From contig NZ_AKWZ02000003.1 in NCBI RefSeq assembly GCF_000306235.2, positions 391,699 through 455,698 of the forward strand: 64,000 bases of DNA. The letters run 5' to 3'. Position numbers and translations under genes: made by a program. Shown piece after piece: positions 29,243-38,733 of this stretch; position 1 is the stretch's first letter, and every line of letters starts with the position of its first letter. The stretch comes from Leptospira fainei serovar Hurstbridge str. BUT 6 (GTDB taxonomy: Bacteria; Spirochaetota; Leptospiria; Leptospirales; Leptospiraceae). The notes beneath the pieces were generated by a model. It was not told where the DNA came from. It saw only the letters and a list, made by a program, of their open reading frames with translations, and did not search any database.

Positions 29243-29986
29243 TTAAAAATAGAAAGTTGCGATAGATATTGTAAACGCAGCAAATCCTGTCCACCCGACC
29301 GCTTCCATTCTATGCGCCGCTCCCGGGCCATTTTTCGGCACTTCTTGACCGAGAAAGGGTAGGGCCAACATTGCAGGAAGGTGTATCCAGATCATAGCCT
29401 TGTGCGTGAATATGGTAGTTAGGCCGGGCTCCCTTGCCAATGTATTGCTCGGAGCTAAGAAAGCCAACCCGGCCGACAGTGCATATAACGTAAACGTAGT
29501 TCCGGCTAATGATTTATGCGTATTGCCGCCGGGATCTCCAGTCCATGGAGAAGCATTTAGAATTAAATTATAAGCTAATAGATTCTGTTGGGGATTAGAT
29601 AGAAGAACGAAATCCGCAAACGGTTGGTATTCTCGGTGAAGATGCGATAAGGCTCTCTCGCCGGCCAGGTTTGTAGCGAGCCAAAATCCCCAGGTAAGCA
29701 GTCCTAATCCTTGGTGCCAGTTTAAGAAACTTCTACGGAGTTCTAAACGATCTCTTTCTTTCTTTCGATCCGCGGCGGTAGCCGTTTCAGTTCCGCCGAC
29801 AGTTAAAGGAACTTCGCTGCGAAAGTTAGGGGAATAGTTTTGGTAATTCGGAACCAATGGACTTCCACCCGTTAATCGATAGGAATCGAAAAAGCCCGCT
29901 TCGGTTCCGGTGGAATAAAAGGACTGACTCGCGACCGGAAACCCGAAAAGCAACAGAGTTAGCAGAGGTAAATACTTCGCTTTCAT
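29243..29986 (-). CDS. Histidine-rich membrane protein, cytochrome-b-like
   Basis: About 247 residues from the ATG at 29986 (AAGG 8 bases upstream, then signal peptide MKAKYLPLLTLLLFGFPVASQ). The C-terminal two thirds contain four or five membrane segments with histidines at their edges: NWHQGLGLLTWGFW, NTHKSLAGTTFTLYALSAGLAF, THKAMIWIHLPAMLALPFLG and AHRMEAVGWTGFAAF. Such spaced membrane histidines suggest b-type heme ligation, in keeping with the YceI partner. I do not recognise the exact family. An in-frame upstream extension to 30172 lacks a ribosome site. Confidence 0.65.
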   Translation of the reverse strand: MKAKYLPLLTLLLFGFPVASQSFYSTGTEAGFFDSYRLTGGSPLVPNYQNYSPNFRSEVPLTVGGTETATAADRKKERDRLELRRSFLNWHQGLGLLTWGFWLATNLAGERALSHLHREYQPFADFVLLSNPQQNLLAYNLILNASPWTGDPGGNTHKSLAGTTFTLYALSAGLAFLAPSNTLAREPGLTTIFTHKAMIWIHLPAMLALPFLGQEVPKNGPGAAHRMEAVGWTGFAAFTISIATFYF

Positions 29987-30218
29987 TCTTACCTTAATAT
30001 TCATCGTTATGCTCGGCAACGTCAAGAAAAGTAAAAAAGAAAAACTAAGAATGAACGTATAAAATATCGGAACGTACTTAAAGGAATTTATGCTTAGCTT
30101 CTTCGAAGCTTTACTGCTTATAACACAGAAGAGAATCGGACTCAATTTCCGTCGCGGTTTTTGCAATCGCATACGCAGAATCTCTCGCCTTGCGGGATTT
30201 TTTTTTAAGATGCCTTAC

Positions 30219-30989
30219 CTAACGATACGAGAATAAGAATCTTTTTCGCGACGGTTTTCTTTTCTTACTACCGGAGCCTCGCCCATTTCTTAAAAGAAAC
30301 GAATGATAACTCGTTTTAAGCCAGTGCACCGCTTCTTGGTAACGATCGTATTCCCGTTCTTTTCTCTTAAATTCCCATCCGTGGATAATATTCCGATTTT
30401 TTCTGCGCTGGATCGGGAAAAGGTGATGTAGAATTTCGTGATGAACTACGTGCTCTAAAACGAATTCGGGTACATCGGAATGATCGAGAGCGGGGCTAAT
30501 TCGTATTGTAAGAGTTTCTTTGTCATATGTTCCGATTCGCCGCTCTCCTCTTCGAGGAGACCATTCGATTCGAATGGGGTTCAATGTTTGCGTTGGAAAA
30601 TATTTATTAGCTATCTTGAGAAAAATTCGATCCAGATCGTAATGATTTCCTTTCGCGGAATATTTCTTAGCGGGAGCCGCGCGTCTAGGAATTCCGTTTA
30701 AGTGTTCTTGAACGGCGGTTTTCCAGCTAATATCCACAGTTTGTCTCAATAGACGGGAAATTAATAATCTGGCTAAACTTTCCGCTGTGACCGAATCGGC
30801 GTTTTTAAACGAGTCGTGCAGTTTCCCCGTCAAAATTCCGCTTTTAAATTGGAGGGAGCTAGTTCCGTTTCGATAAGGATAAAATTTAAGCTCGATCCGT
30901 TTTAAGGGAGGGGGAGGCCTCTTAGAGTTTTGCGAAATGAAAATCCAAGTCTCGGCAAGAAGCGATTCCCAATCTTCCGGGCGAATCAT
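30219..30989 (-). CDS. SprT-like zinc metalloprotease-type protein
   Basis: About 256 residues from the ATG at 30989 (MIRPEDWESLLAETW), one base after the uvrD stop. The zinc motif HExxH lies in HHEILHH (residues about 183-189), with GWEFKRKEREYDRYQEAVHWL supplying the downstream region, as in SprT/YgjP-like proteins. The C-terminus is strongly basic (GSGSKKRKPSRKRF), which suggests nucleic-acid contact. SprT/Spartan relatives cut DNA-protein cross-links, and the coupling to a UvrD-type helicase supports a repair role; this is inference. A frame extension to 31088 overlaps uvrD and is less likely. Confidence 0.75.
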   Translation of the reverse strand: MIRPEDWESLLAETWIFISQNSKRPPPPLKRIELKFYPYRNGTSSLQFKSGILTGKLHDSFKNADSVTAESLARLLISRLLRQTVDISWKTAVQEHLNGIPRRAAPAKKYSAKGNHYDLDRIFLKIANKYFPTQTLNPIRIEWSPRRGERRIGTYDKETLTIRISPALDHSDVPEFVLEHVVHHEILHHLFPIQRRKNRNIIHGWEFKRKEREYDRYQEAVHWLKTSYHSFLLRNGRGSGSKKRKPSRKRFLFSYR

Positions 30990-30990
30990 T

Positions 30991-32985
30991 CTAGGACCCG
31001 AAAAAATCTCGAATTCTTTTTCGTGCTTCCGTTTCCGAACTACGGTTATCGGATTGAATTTCTGCGTGAGAGGTTGCCGCGGCGTCAATTTTAGGAAAGA
31101 AGTTTCTTTCTAAAATTTTCTCGGACTCTTTTAATTCCTCGATAAAGCGAGAGAGGCGGTTGAAATTATGACCGCTACGGGAAGAGGACGCTTGCGGATA
31201 GGTGAGTGTCAAAGATTTTCTCGCGCGAGTTACTCCTACATAAAACAATCTACGCTCCTCCTCGATATTTTTTTCTCCTCGTCCCGACGGGAACGAACCT
31301 TCGGTCACATTCAAAAGAAATACCGTATCAAATTCTAAACCTTTGGAAGAATGGATGGTAGATAAAACCAAGGCATCTTCGTCTTCTTCCTCCGGAACCA
31401 GTTTATCGAGGCTTCGATTCGGTCCTTCCAAGCTCATTTCCACCAAAAACTCATGAAGAGTTTCGTATCTTTGAGAAAGAGTGAGAAAGGAATTTAGATC
31501 CTCCATTCTACGTTTCGGGTCGTCATATTTTTTTTCCAGAAGCGGCTTATAGAACCCTAGAAAATTCTCCAAAATTACTGTCGGATTGGAATCGGCACGG
31601 TTGAGAAGATCGCTTAACTTCTGCAAATCGGAAGAGATCGTCCCTTTGTGCAAGATGCGGACCGTTTGTAAATCACCGCCGGACTTACTCAGTTCGTTCA
31701 GGATAAGTTTAGCTTTAGCCGCACCGATTCCGGGAAGCAGTAATAGTATCCTAAGCCAGGAAACGGAATCCAATCGATTTTCCCGAATTCTAAGAAGGGA
31801 AAGAAAATCCTTTGCATGGGCGCTTTCTATAAATTTCTTTCCGCCGAATTTCTGATACGGTATATTTCTGGAATTCAAAACCAACTCCAGCTGATTGGAA
31901 TTCCAACCGGATCGAAACAATACCGCCATATTATTGAGTGCGATTCCTTCCTCTCTCCTTTCCAAAATCCTATCGGCAATGCCTTCAGCCTCGTCCAACT
32001 CGTCCGGAAATCCCGATAATAACGGTTTGCGGAAATCTTCGTTCTTGGTGTACAGATATTTCTCGTATTTTTCGGAGAAATTAAGTAGGATTCCATTTGC
32101 GAGATTTAGAATCGATGGAGTACTTCTGTAATTTCTCTCCAGGAAAATCGTTTTTGTATTCGGAAAAATCTTGGGAAAATCGAAGATTCCTTTTACGTTC
32201 GCGCCTCTAAAAGAGTAAATACTCTGGGCGTCGTCACCCACCACGAAAATATTCTCGTGTTCAGAAGCCAGCAGGCAAGCTATATGGGCCTGCAATTTAT
32301 TCGTATCTTGAAATTCGTCCACCATTATGTATTTATATTGTTCTGACAGCTTCTTCCTGATTGCGTCGTGCTCGGTCAGCAATTCGCGGGCGAATAACAG
32401 CAAATCGTCATAGTCTAGTAGAGATCGTTCCCGCTTATATGATTTGTAATCGGAGAAAATATTCCGAATGGAATTCTCCTGATCTAAAAATTTGGGACTT
32501 TCAGTCTTTAAAAGTTCCGGAAGATCTTTTCCAGTATTGATGGAACTCGAATAAAGGGATAATAAGGTTTCGTTGGAAGGAAATCGAAGTTTTTGGGCCG
32601 CGTAATTTCCTTCCGATCGAATCAATTGAAAGACGTCGATAGAATCGGATTCGTCTAGGATGGAAAATTGAGGAGAGATTCCTAAAACGGGGGAGTATTT
32701 TCTGAGAATATGACTCGCGAATGAATGGAATGTTCCACCGTGTACTTTGGAACAACGTTTGTCTAAAACTGAAACGGCTCGCGTTAACATTTCGCGGGCC
32801 GCTTTTTTGGTGAAGGTAAGAAGCAGAATATTTTCGGCAGAAACGCCGTTGGATACTAATTTGGCTAAGCGGTGAACCAAAGTATTGGTTTTTCCAGTTC
32901 CCGCCCCGGCTATCAAAAGTACGGGGCCTTCCGTGGTCTCTACCGCTTCCTTTTGTTTTTCGTTTAGATCCTCGAGAACGGTCAT
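30991..32985 (-). CDS. UvrD/Rep-type DNA helicase
   Basis: About 664 residues of superfamily 1A helicase. The Q-motif region is LNEKQKEAVETTEGPVLLIAGAGTGKTN with Walker A, motif Ia is LLLTFTKKAAREM, motif II is YIMVDEFQDTNKLQ, motif III is FVVGDDAQSIYSFRGA, motif IV is LERNYRS, motif V is STIHSSKGLEFDTVFL and motif VI is EERRLFYVGVTRARKSL. It unwinds DNA 3'-5' in repair or replication restart. The start could be 33021, overlapping the slyD end, or 32985; I list the latter, which lies 7 bases past the slyD stop. No clear Shine-Dalgarno is present for either. Confidence 0.92.
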   Translation of the reverse strand: MTVLEDLNEKQKEAVETTEGPVLLIAGAGTGKTNTLVHRLAKLVSNGVSAENILLLTFTKKAAREMLTRAVSVLDKRCSKVHGGTFHSFASHILRKYSPVLGISPQFSILDESDSIDVFQLIRSEGNYAAQKLRFPSNETLLSLYSSSINTGKDLPELLKTESPKFLDQENSIRNIFSDYKSYKRERSLLDYDDLLLFARELLTEHDAIRKKLSEQYKYIMVDEFQDTNKLQAHIACLLASEHENIFVVGDDAQSIYSFRGANVKGIFDFPKIFPNTKTIFLERNYRSTPSILNLANGILLNFSEKYEKYLYTKNEDFRKPLLSGFPDELDEAEGIADRILERREEGIALNNMAVLFRSGWNSNQLELVLNSRNIPYQKFGGKKFIESAHAKDFLSLLRIRENRLDSVSWLRILLLLPGIGAAKAKLILNELSKSGGDLQTVRILHKGTISSDLQKLSDLLNRADSNPTVILENFLGFYKPLLEKKYDDPKRRMEDLNSFLTLSQRYETLHEFLVEMSLEGPNRSLDKLVPEEEDEDALVLSTIHSSKGLEFDTVFLLNVTEGSFPSGRGEKNIEEERRLFYVGVTRARKSLTLTYPQASSSRSGHNFNRLSRFIEELKESEKILERNFFPKIDAAATSHAEIQSDNRSSETEARKRIRDFFGS

Positions 32986-32992
32986 CGACGAA

Positions 32993-33463
32993 TCAATGGT
33001 GGTGGTGTCCCCCCTCTCCATGAACGTGACCGTGAGTGATCTCTTCGTCAGTTGCTTCTCTAGTATTCACGATCTGAACATCGAAAACTAGATCGACTCC
33101 CGCTAAAGGGTGATTGCCGTCGACGATAATGCTTTCCCCTTTAATTTCAGTAATGGTGTACACAGTATCCGGCTCGTCGGTTTGAAACATCATTCCGACC
33201 GTGAGTTCCTCATCTTGGGGGAATTGACTTTTCGGAACGTCGAAGACTAATTCAGGGTTCTTTTTGCCGTATCCTCGATCTGCATCGACGGATATGACTT
33301 TTTTATCTCCCGTTTTGAGTTGTTTGATCTCTTCCTCTAAGCCCGCTATAATTTGTCCGACACCTTCCAAATAAGAGAGCGGGTGACTTCCTTCCGAAGA
33401 ATCAATTAGGTTTCCCTGATTGTCCTTTAAAGTATAGTGAAAAGTAACGACTCTAGGATTCAT
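32993..33463 (-). CDS. slyD: FKBP-type peptidyl-prolyl isomerase, SlyD-like
   Basis: About 156 residues from the ATG at 33463 (GGAG 9 bases upstream). FKBP/insert-in-flap features are VVTFHYTLKDNQGNLIDSSEG, PLSYLEGVGQIIAGLEEEIKQLKTGDKKVI and DGNHPLAGVDLVFDVQI. The tail HGHVHGEGGHHHH is the metal-binding histidine-rich end typical of SlyD, which chaperones proteins and delivers nickel. It is the first gene of an apparent slyD-uvrD-metalloprotease operon. Alternative upstream starts at 33478 and 33562 exist. Confidence 0.92.
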   Translation of the reverse strand: MNPRVVTFHYTLKDNQGNLIDSSEGSHPLSYLEGVGQIIAGLEEEIKQLKTGDKKVISVDADRGYGKKNPELVFDVPKSQFPQDEELTVGMMFQTDEPDTVYTITEIKGESIIVDGNHPLAGVDLVFDVQIVNTREATDEEITHGHVHGEGGHHHH

Positions 33464-33581
33464 GAGATCAGGCTCCATTTTTCGGGGATTCCCCAGGATC
33501 GGGATGGGAAGGTTCCGGTACCGTCTAATGGGGTAGTTTATTCCTAGACGGCTGATGGACAATCAGATTTTTCGTCCATTA

Positions 33582-33917
33582 TCAAAAGTCGTACGAAATT
33601 TCCACTCCGAAGTTTTCAAAATCCTTGATGAATTGCTCGATTCGATTTGCCAAAAAGAACCAAGAATCGCGATGGATGATATCGTTCAAAAAGTTGAGGA
33701 ATCGATTCGTACAGTTAGAGGAGAAAACCGGATCTCCGGTATAGTTTAAGAGAATCGTATATGAGAGATAGCGCAGCACTCTATCTTGCGCCGGAAGCTC
33801 TTGTAAGCCGGAAATATTCGGTTCTTGCAATATTAGTCGAACCTTAGAATTACCCTCCGTCACATAGAGGTTATAATCTATCGAGTTGGGAACTCTTTCC
33901 GCTGAATAAACCTTCAT
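33582..33917 (-). CDS. Small hypothetical protein
   Basis: A 111-residue protein with no signal peptide or membrane helix. The N-terminal half is beta-rich (DYNLYVTEGNSKVRLILQE), the C-terminal half helical and aromatic (RDSWFFLANRIEQFIKDFENFGVEISYDF). No family is recognised. It lies 118 bases upstream of slyD on the same strand. The opposite-strand frame at 33555-33749 is much shorter, so I favour this one. Confidence 0.6.
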   Translation of the reverse strand: MKVYSAERVPNSIDYNLYVTEGNSKVRLILQEPNISGLQELPAQDRVLRYLSYTILLNYTGDPVFSSNCTNRFLNFLNDIIHRDSWFFLANRIEQFIKDFENFGVEISYDF

Positions 33918-34458
33918 TTTACCGGACCTATTAATTTCTATTCTAGACGGAAGCCTAAATTGAGTATCTGCTACGGAACAAAACCGTTCTCCATTTAGCT
34001 ATAACCACCGAAAAAGTCAACGGTAAAGACTGAAGATTGCCATCTGTAGGCCATAAAATGTTAAAAGAAAGTGAATCCCGATGGAAACGACTCGGAAATT
34101 CATTGTTAGTTCCTTTCCTCTTTTGCCGTCTAAAGCGCGATCGTCTAAATTTTCAAAATAGAGTCCGTGGGCATATCGAATCTTCATAGGGAGAGAGAGA
34201 TTCAAAACCTGTTTGGATTATTTTAAAAAGGAATTTATAACTTGTTCTTCTCAAAATTTGCAGGTTGCCCGAAAGGATTTCAGTTTTTTGTAAAGAAGCA
34301 GTAGCGAGCGATGCTACACTCGTTTTAATAAAATCGAATGGATTGAGACGGGCAAAAAAGACCATTAACATTCGATTTGCGAAAAACAAAACCATTTCTA
34401 AATGAGTTAACGCGATTTGGATTGCATCCGTTCATTAGAAATGGCTTTGGTCTATCGC
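33918..34458. other. Intergenic stretch, no supported gene
   Basis: 541 bases between two minus-strand genes. Short minus-strand frames exist (34017-34205 with a possible membrane helix RVVSIGIHFLLTFYGLQMAIF, and 34153-34395), but they overlap each other and show no ribosome site or family resemblance. It may hold a decayed gene plus the promoter of the hypothetical gene at 33917. Confidence 0.4.
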
Positions 34459-36492
34459 TTAGTTTTGTTCCACGCCGATCCGAGTTGCGGCGAGATAACC
34501 CTCGAGCATTGCGCGCTTTGCGTCGATTCCTGAGGCGTCTTTTGCTCCCCCGATCAGGTAGCTAGGAATGGAAGGTTTGTCTTTGCGGAATGATTCGTAA
34601 AGTGAAGCATCGCTTACTTGGCCGGCACAGAGAATAATCGCATCGCATTCCAACGTTTTCTCGCCTTCTTTCTTGCTTTCGAACACCAATCCTTTTTCAT
34701 TCACCTCTTTATAGGTGAGGGAAGAGAGGAATTCCACCCCTTTGGATTGAAGTTCTTGGAGTAAAGCCCAAGAAGTAGTTTGTCCTAGTCCTGCTCCGAC
34801 CTTTCCATTCCGCCGTAGGATGGAGACTTTACGATCCGATTTTTCCGGCAGAATATGGGCTTGCGTATAAGATCCTACATTATAACGGTGAAAATAGGAA
34901 GGAATATCGGGATCTTTTTCCTCGGTCAGTCTATGAGCGACGTCGACTCCGATTCCCCCGCCTCCGATGATCGCAACCGACTTTCCGGGTTTAAAGGTTC
35001 CGTTTAAGAATTCCACATAGCTAGCGTGCGGTTTTTTTTCTAAACCGGGGAGTTTCAGATCACGGGGTAAAACACCGGTCGCGAAGATGACGGCATCCGG
35101 CTTAAGAGAATCTAGAAGGGGCAGATCCGCTCGAGTATTGAGTCGAATTTCCACTCCGACCTTCGGTAATTCGTTTTTAAAATAGCGGACGGTCTCAAAG
35201 AATTCGAACTTTCCGGGAATCGAAGCGGCAAGGTTTAGTTGTCCTCCTAGTTTATCGGAAGCTTCCAGCAAAATAACTTCGTGCCCCCTTAGAGCCGCAA
35301 CTCTGGCGGATTCCATTCCACCCGGGCCGGAACCGACAACGACTACTTTCTGCTTTTTAGCCTGCGGTAATTTTTTCCATTCCATCTCTCGATTGGCGGA
35401 TGGATTTACTAAACAGGATACCATTTCTTCCTTAAACGTATGATCCAAGCAAGCTTGGTTGCATGCGACGCATGTATTTACTCTCTCGGTTTCATTCGCT
35501 TTGATTTTATTTACGATATCCGCATCTGCAAGAAAGGGACGCGCCATGCTCACGATATCCGCTTCATTTGCCGCGAGAACCTGAACGATGGTCTCCGGCA
35601 TATTGATCCTGTTGGAGGCGATGATCGGAATTCCAGGGACGGATGCCTTCACTTTTCCCGCAATCTTTGCCCAAGCTCCTCTCGGAACTAATTGAGAAAT
35701 CGTAGGAATTCTGGATTCATGCCAGCCGATACCGATATTCAATGCGTCCGCACCTGCGGCTTTGAGTTCGTTTCCTAGAGCGACGACTTCCTCAAATGTC
35801 GGATTTCCCGGTATGAGATCGATACCGGACATACGTACGATGACGGGATATCCGGCCCCGACCTGCTTTCGTACTTCTTTCATTACTTCGATGGCAAATC
35901 GTCTTCGGTTTTCGGGAGATCCTCCGAATTCGTCGGTTCTCTTATTCGTTACCTCCGAGAAGAATTGGTTTACCAGATATCCTTCCGAGGCCATGATTTC
36001 CACGGCTCGAAAGCCTACTTGCTTGGCCCGGAGAGCCGAAGATCCAAAATCTCGAATCGTTCTCCAAGCATCCTCTGTCGACAATTCTTTGGGAATAAAC
36101 CGATTGATCGGCGCTCTTATGGCCGAAGGCGCCACGAGTTCCCGATGATAAGAATATCTGCCCGCATGAAAGAGTTGTGCGCAAAAAATTCCCTGCGGTT
36201 TTAACGCTAAGGCGACTCGTTCCAGCTCTTTGCAATCTTCCTCTTTTTGAAAATCGAAAAAGATATTCGAGCCTTTTGCCGCCGCATTGACTGCGATTCC
36301 GCCGGTAGTGATTAATCCGACTCCGCCCTCGAAGCGTTTGCCGTAAAAAGCGGCCATTCGATCCGCCGTTTGAGGCAAGCCCTCTAATCCTAAGTGCATG
36401 GAGCCCATTATGATTCGATTCGGGATTGTTTCCGATCCTAATTGTATCGGACGAAAAATAGAGGAGGTGTCTAAAGAAGACATAGGGAGCAT
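34459..36492 (-). CDS. 2,4-dienoyl-CoA reductase-like NADH:flavin oxidoreductase
   Basis: A 677-residue three-part enzyme. The N-terminal old-yellow-enzyme TIM barrel binds FMN (PNRIIMGSMHLGLEG, QLFHAGRYS, EIMASEGYLVNQFFSEVTNKRTDEFGG). A 4Fe-4S cysteine cluster follows (CVACNQAC and a further Cys in VSCLVNP). The C-terminal FAD/NADPH domain has VVVVGSGPGGMESARVAALRGHEV and AIIGGGGIGVDVA. This is the FadH layout; it reduces double bonds of unsaturated acyl-CoAs during beta-oxidation. The start is at 36492, or 36483 if the second Met is used. Relatives act on other enoates, so the substrate is inferred. Confidence 0.88.
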   Translation of the reverse strand: MLPMSSLDTSSIFRPIQLGSETIPNRIIMGSMHLGLEGLPQTADRMAAFYGKRFEGGVGLITTGGIAVNAAAKGSNIFFDFQKEEDCKELERVALALKPQGIFCAQLFHAGRYSYHRELVAPSAIRAPINRFIPKELSTEDAWRTIRDFGSSALRAKQVGFRAVEIMASEGYLVNQFFSEVTNKRTDEFGGSPENRRRFAIEVMKEVRKQVGAGYPVIVRMSGIDLIPGNPTFEEVVALGNELKAAGADALNIGIGWHESRIPTISQLVPRGAWAKIAGKVKASVPGIPIIASNRINMPETIVQVLAANEADIVSMARPFLADADIVNKIKANETERVNTCVACNQACLDHTFKEEMVSCLVNPSANREMEWKKLPQAKKQKVVVVGSGPGGMESARVAALRGHEVILLEASDKLGGQLNLAASIPGKFEFFETVRYFKNELPKVGVEIRLNTRADLPLLDSLKPDAVIFATGVLPRDLKLPGLEKKPHASYVEFLNGTFKPGKSVAIIGGGGIGVDVAHRLTEEKDPDIPSYFHRYNVGSYTQAHILPEKSDRKVSILRRNGKVGAGLGQTTSWALLQELQSKGVEFLSSLTYKEVNEKGLVFESKKEGEKTLECDAIILCAGQVSDASLYESFRKDKPSIPSYLIGGAKDASGIDAKRAMLEGYLAATRIGVEQN

Positions 36493-36623
36493 TCTCCTTA
36501 CTCATTCAAAACAGAACGAGTGTTCTACTTATAGAATATTTAATTGTGCAAAAATCCCGCAACGGTTTTTCTATCGCGAAAAACGTTACCGAACGTCATT
36601 CGCTTGGGATTTCGTGAAGGAAT

Positions 36624-38141
36624 TTAGCTTATCGAAAATCGATTGAGAGCGGAAATATACGCTTGAGAGCAAGCTTCGATAATATCCGTAGAGCTTCCTT
36701 TGCCGACCACGCGTTCTCCATGTCTTTCCAAAGTAACTGAAGCTTCCGCCAATGCATCTTGCCCTTCGGTTACCGGAGATATCACTAAACGAGATAACTG
36801 TGCGTCCGATACCGTGGCCTTCTGTATTGCCTTGAATATGCAATCTACGGGACCGTCGCCAGTGGCCGATTCTTCCTTTGTATTTCCTTGAATGGAAAGT
36901 CGGATGCTGGCGGTCGGTGTACTTTTTGTTCCGGTCGTTACATGAAAACTTTCTAATACATATTTGTCTTCGGAAGATTTTCTGGATTCATCCGCAAAGA
37001 GCGCACGAATATCTTCATCAAAGACTTCCTTTTTCCGATCTGCGATTTCCAAAAACCGAAGATAAGCCGCTTCCAATTCGTCGGCTTGAGGATCAAAACC
37101 CAAACGGATAATTCTGTCTTTAAAACCGGCCCGTCCGCTATGTCGGCCTAAAACCATTCTATTCGAATGGATTCCGACCGATTCGGGAGTCATGATTTCG
37201 TAAGTCTCGCGATTTTTTAAAACGCCGTCTTGGTGAATTCCAGATTCATGGGCAAAAGCGTTGGCGCCGACAATGGCCTTATTCGGTTGGACAACCATAC
37301 CGGTTATGGTTTTTACTAAGTAAGAAGCTTTGGCTATTTCTTCGGTATTGATCCGAGTCTGAACTCCGAACGTATCCTTACGAGTACGGAGTGACATGAT
37401 AACTTCTTCCATTGCAGTGTTTCCGGCTCGCTCTCCGATTCCGTTTACAGTACATTCAACTTGGCGGGCGCCGTTTCGAATCGCCGAGAGACTATTGGCA
37501 GTCGCCAATCCCAAGTCATTGTGGCAATGAGCGGAAAAAATGGCTTTTTCCGATCCACTTACTTTCTGGATCAAAAATTGAAAGAGATCCCCATATTCGT
37601 ACGGAGTTGTATAACCGACAGTATCCGGAATATTAATCGTAGTAGCTCCGGCCTCGATAACCGCTTCGCAGAGTTCCCGTAAGAATTCACGTTCGGAGCG
37701 TGTGGCATCCTCGGGTGAAAACTCGATGTCATCCACGAAGTCTTTGCAAATTCGCACGGCTTCAACTGCCATCTTTAAAACCTCGGACGGCTCTTTGCCG
37801 AGTTTATATTTCATGTGAATGGGAGAGGAAGCTATGAACGTATGAATTCTTTGTTTTTTAGCAGGTCGGACGGCTTTTGCAGCTGCTTCTATGTCTCCGC
37901 GCATAGCGCGTGCCAAAGCAGCGATGATCGGACCTTCCACTTCCTTAGAAATTCGTTCTACGGCTTGGAATTGAACGGGAGAGGAGACAGGAAATCCGGC
38001 TTCGATCACATCGATATTCATATGCGCTAAGTGAAGTGCGATTTCGATCTTTTCGTTTTCGCTCATAGCGGCTCCGGGGCATTGTTCCCCGTCTCTTAAA
38101 GTTGTATCAAAGATGCGTACGTAATCCAGACTAGGGTTCAT
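36624..38141 (-). CDS. leuA: 2-isopropylmalate synthase
   Basis: About 505 residues from the ATG at 38141 (AAGGA 12 bases upstream; the frame is open to 38240). The DRE-TIM catalytic domain has RIFDTTLRDGEQCPG with the metal-binding Arg-Asp, HCHNDLGLATANSL with the HxH ligands, and NGIGERAGNTAMEEV. The C-terminal regulatory LeuA_dimer domain begins near KYVLESFHVTTGTKSTPTA. It condenses acetyl-CoA with 2-oxoisovalerate in leucine synthesis and is usually leucine-inhibited. Leptospira also carry the related citramalate synthase (CimA); motif and length fit LeuA better, but substrate choice is not certain. Confidence 0.87.
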   Translation of the reverse strand: MNPSLDYVRIFDTTLRDGEQCPGAAMSENEKIEIALHLAHMNIDVIEAGFPVSSPVQFQAVERISKEVEGPIIAALARAMRGDIEAAAKAVRPAKKQRIHTFIASSPIHMKYKLGKEPSEVLKMAVEAVRICKDFVDDIEFSPEDATRSEREFLRELCEAVIEAGATTINIPDTVGYTTPYEYGDLFQFLIQKVSGSEKAIFSAHCHNDLGLATANSLSAIRNGARQVECTVNGIGERAGNTAMEEVIMSLRTRKDTFGVQTRINTEEIAKASYLVKTITGMVVQPNKAIVGANAFAHESGIHQDGVLKNRETYEIMTPESVGIHSNRMVLGRHSGRAGFKDRIIRLGFDPQADELEAAYLRFLEIADRKKEVFDEDIRALFADESRKSSEDKYVLESFHVTTGTKSTPTASIRLSIQGNTKEESATGDGPVDCIFKAIQKATVSDAQLSRLVISPVTEGQDALAEASVTLERHGERVVGKGSSTDIIEACSQAYISALNRFSIS

Positions 38142-38248
38142 GCCGTTCTCGTTTCCTTGGTTCCAAATTTCTCTTCCAAATCCAGCCGTAAACCCATTTA
38201 ATCGGCTGCTGATTGTCTTAAATCCTCTTACATTAGACAAAGGCTAAT

Positions 38249-38587
38249 ATGAATTCACCGCAATTCTACGCTTCCAGTTTTCGGGCCTCCGATTGCATAG
38301 TGGCTTCTACCTTATATGCCGATCTTTTTCAGGGCGAAGTTCTTCAGGCAAAAATGGGCCATGCGGAAGTTCTATTTTCGAAGAATAACTTGGTCATATT
38401 TAGTCGAGAAACTGTCGAATGTCCGGTTTCCACTGGAACTTTGATCTGGAAGATTTCTAGAACTCTGCAGGCGGAATTCTCAAGTCGTTTGCTCGAACGG
38501 GGTTTTTCGCTCGAAATGAATGCGGAAGCTTATACTTCTTTTTTAGATCCGTGGGGGAATAGAATTTGGCTGTATTTTACCGGATAG
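38249..38587 (+). CDS. Small protein with VOC/glyoxalase-like end
   Basis: A 112-residue protein, apparently one beta-alpha-beta module. The final DPWGNRIWLYF resembles the DPdGN-x-(I/L) ending of vicinal-oxygen-chelate (glyoxalase/bleomycin-resistance) domains, and the N-terminal AEVLFSKNNLVIFSRE resembles a VOC beta-strand pair. No metal ligands can be assigned with confidence. It is divergent from leuA. A 16-bp palindrome lies 15 bases after its stop. Confidence 0.55.
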   Translation: MNSPQFYASSFRASDCIVASTLYADLFQGEVLQAKMGHAEVLFSKNNLVIFSRETVECPVSTGTLIWKISRTLQAEFSSRLLERGFSLEMNAEAYTSFLDPWGNRIWLYFTG

Positions 38588-38601
38588 TCGATTCAAAGAG
38601 G

Positions 38602-38617
38602 TGTAGAAGTTCCTACA
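38602..38617. repeat. 16-bp imperfect palindrome, copy 1
   Basis: TGTAGAAGTTCCTACA is almost self-complementary. Its reverse complement differs by one base from the element at 52458-52473. It lies just after a stop codon. It is a candidate member of a short dispersed palindromic repeat family. Confidence 0.5.
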
Positions 38618-38733
38618 AAGTCGAAAAAAACGGCCGAATTAGTCTATTGATTCCGATTCCGAAGAAAAGCTAACGCAAAGATGCTTCCGAGCGGGCCTCA
38701 ATCGGAGCCGCTGCGGAATCTCCATTCGACATT

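Noticed and set aside
34017..34395. Two overlapping minus-strand short frames as genes
   Set aside because: No ribosome site, mutual overlap and no family; kept only as a note in the intergenic entry.
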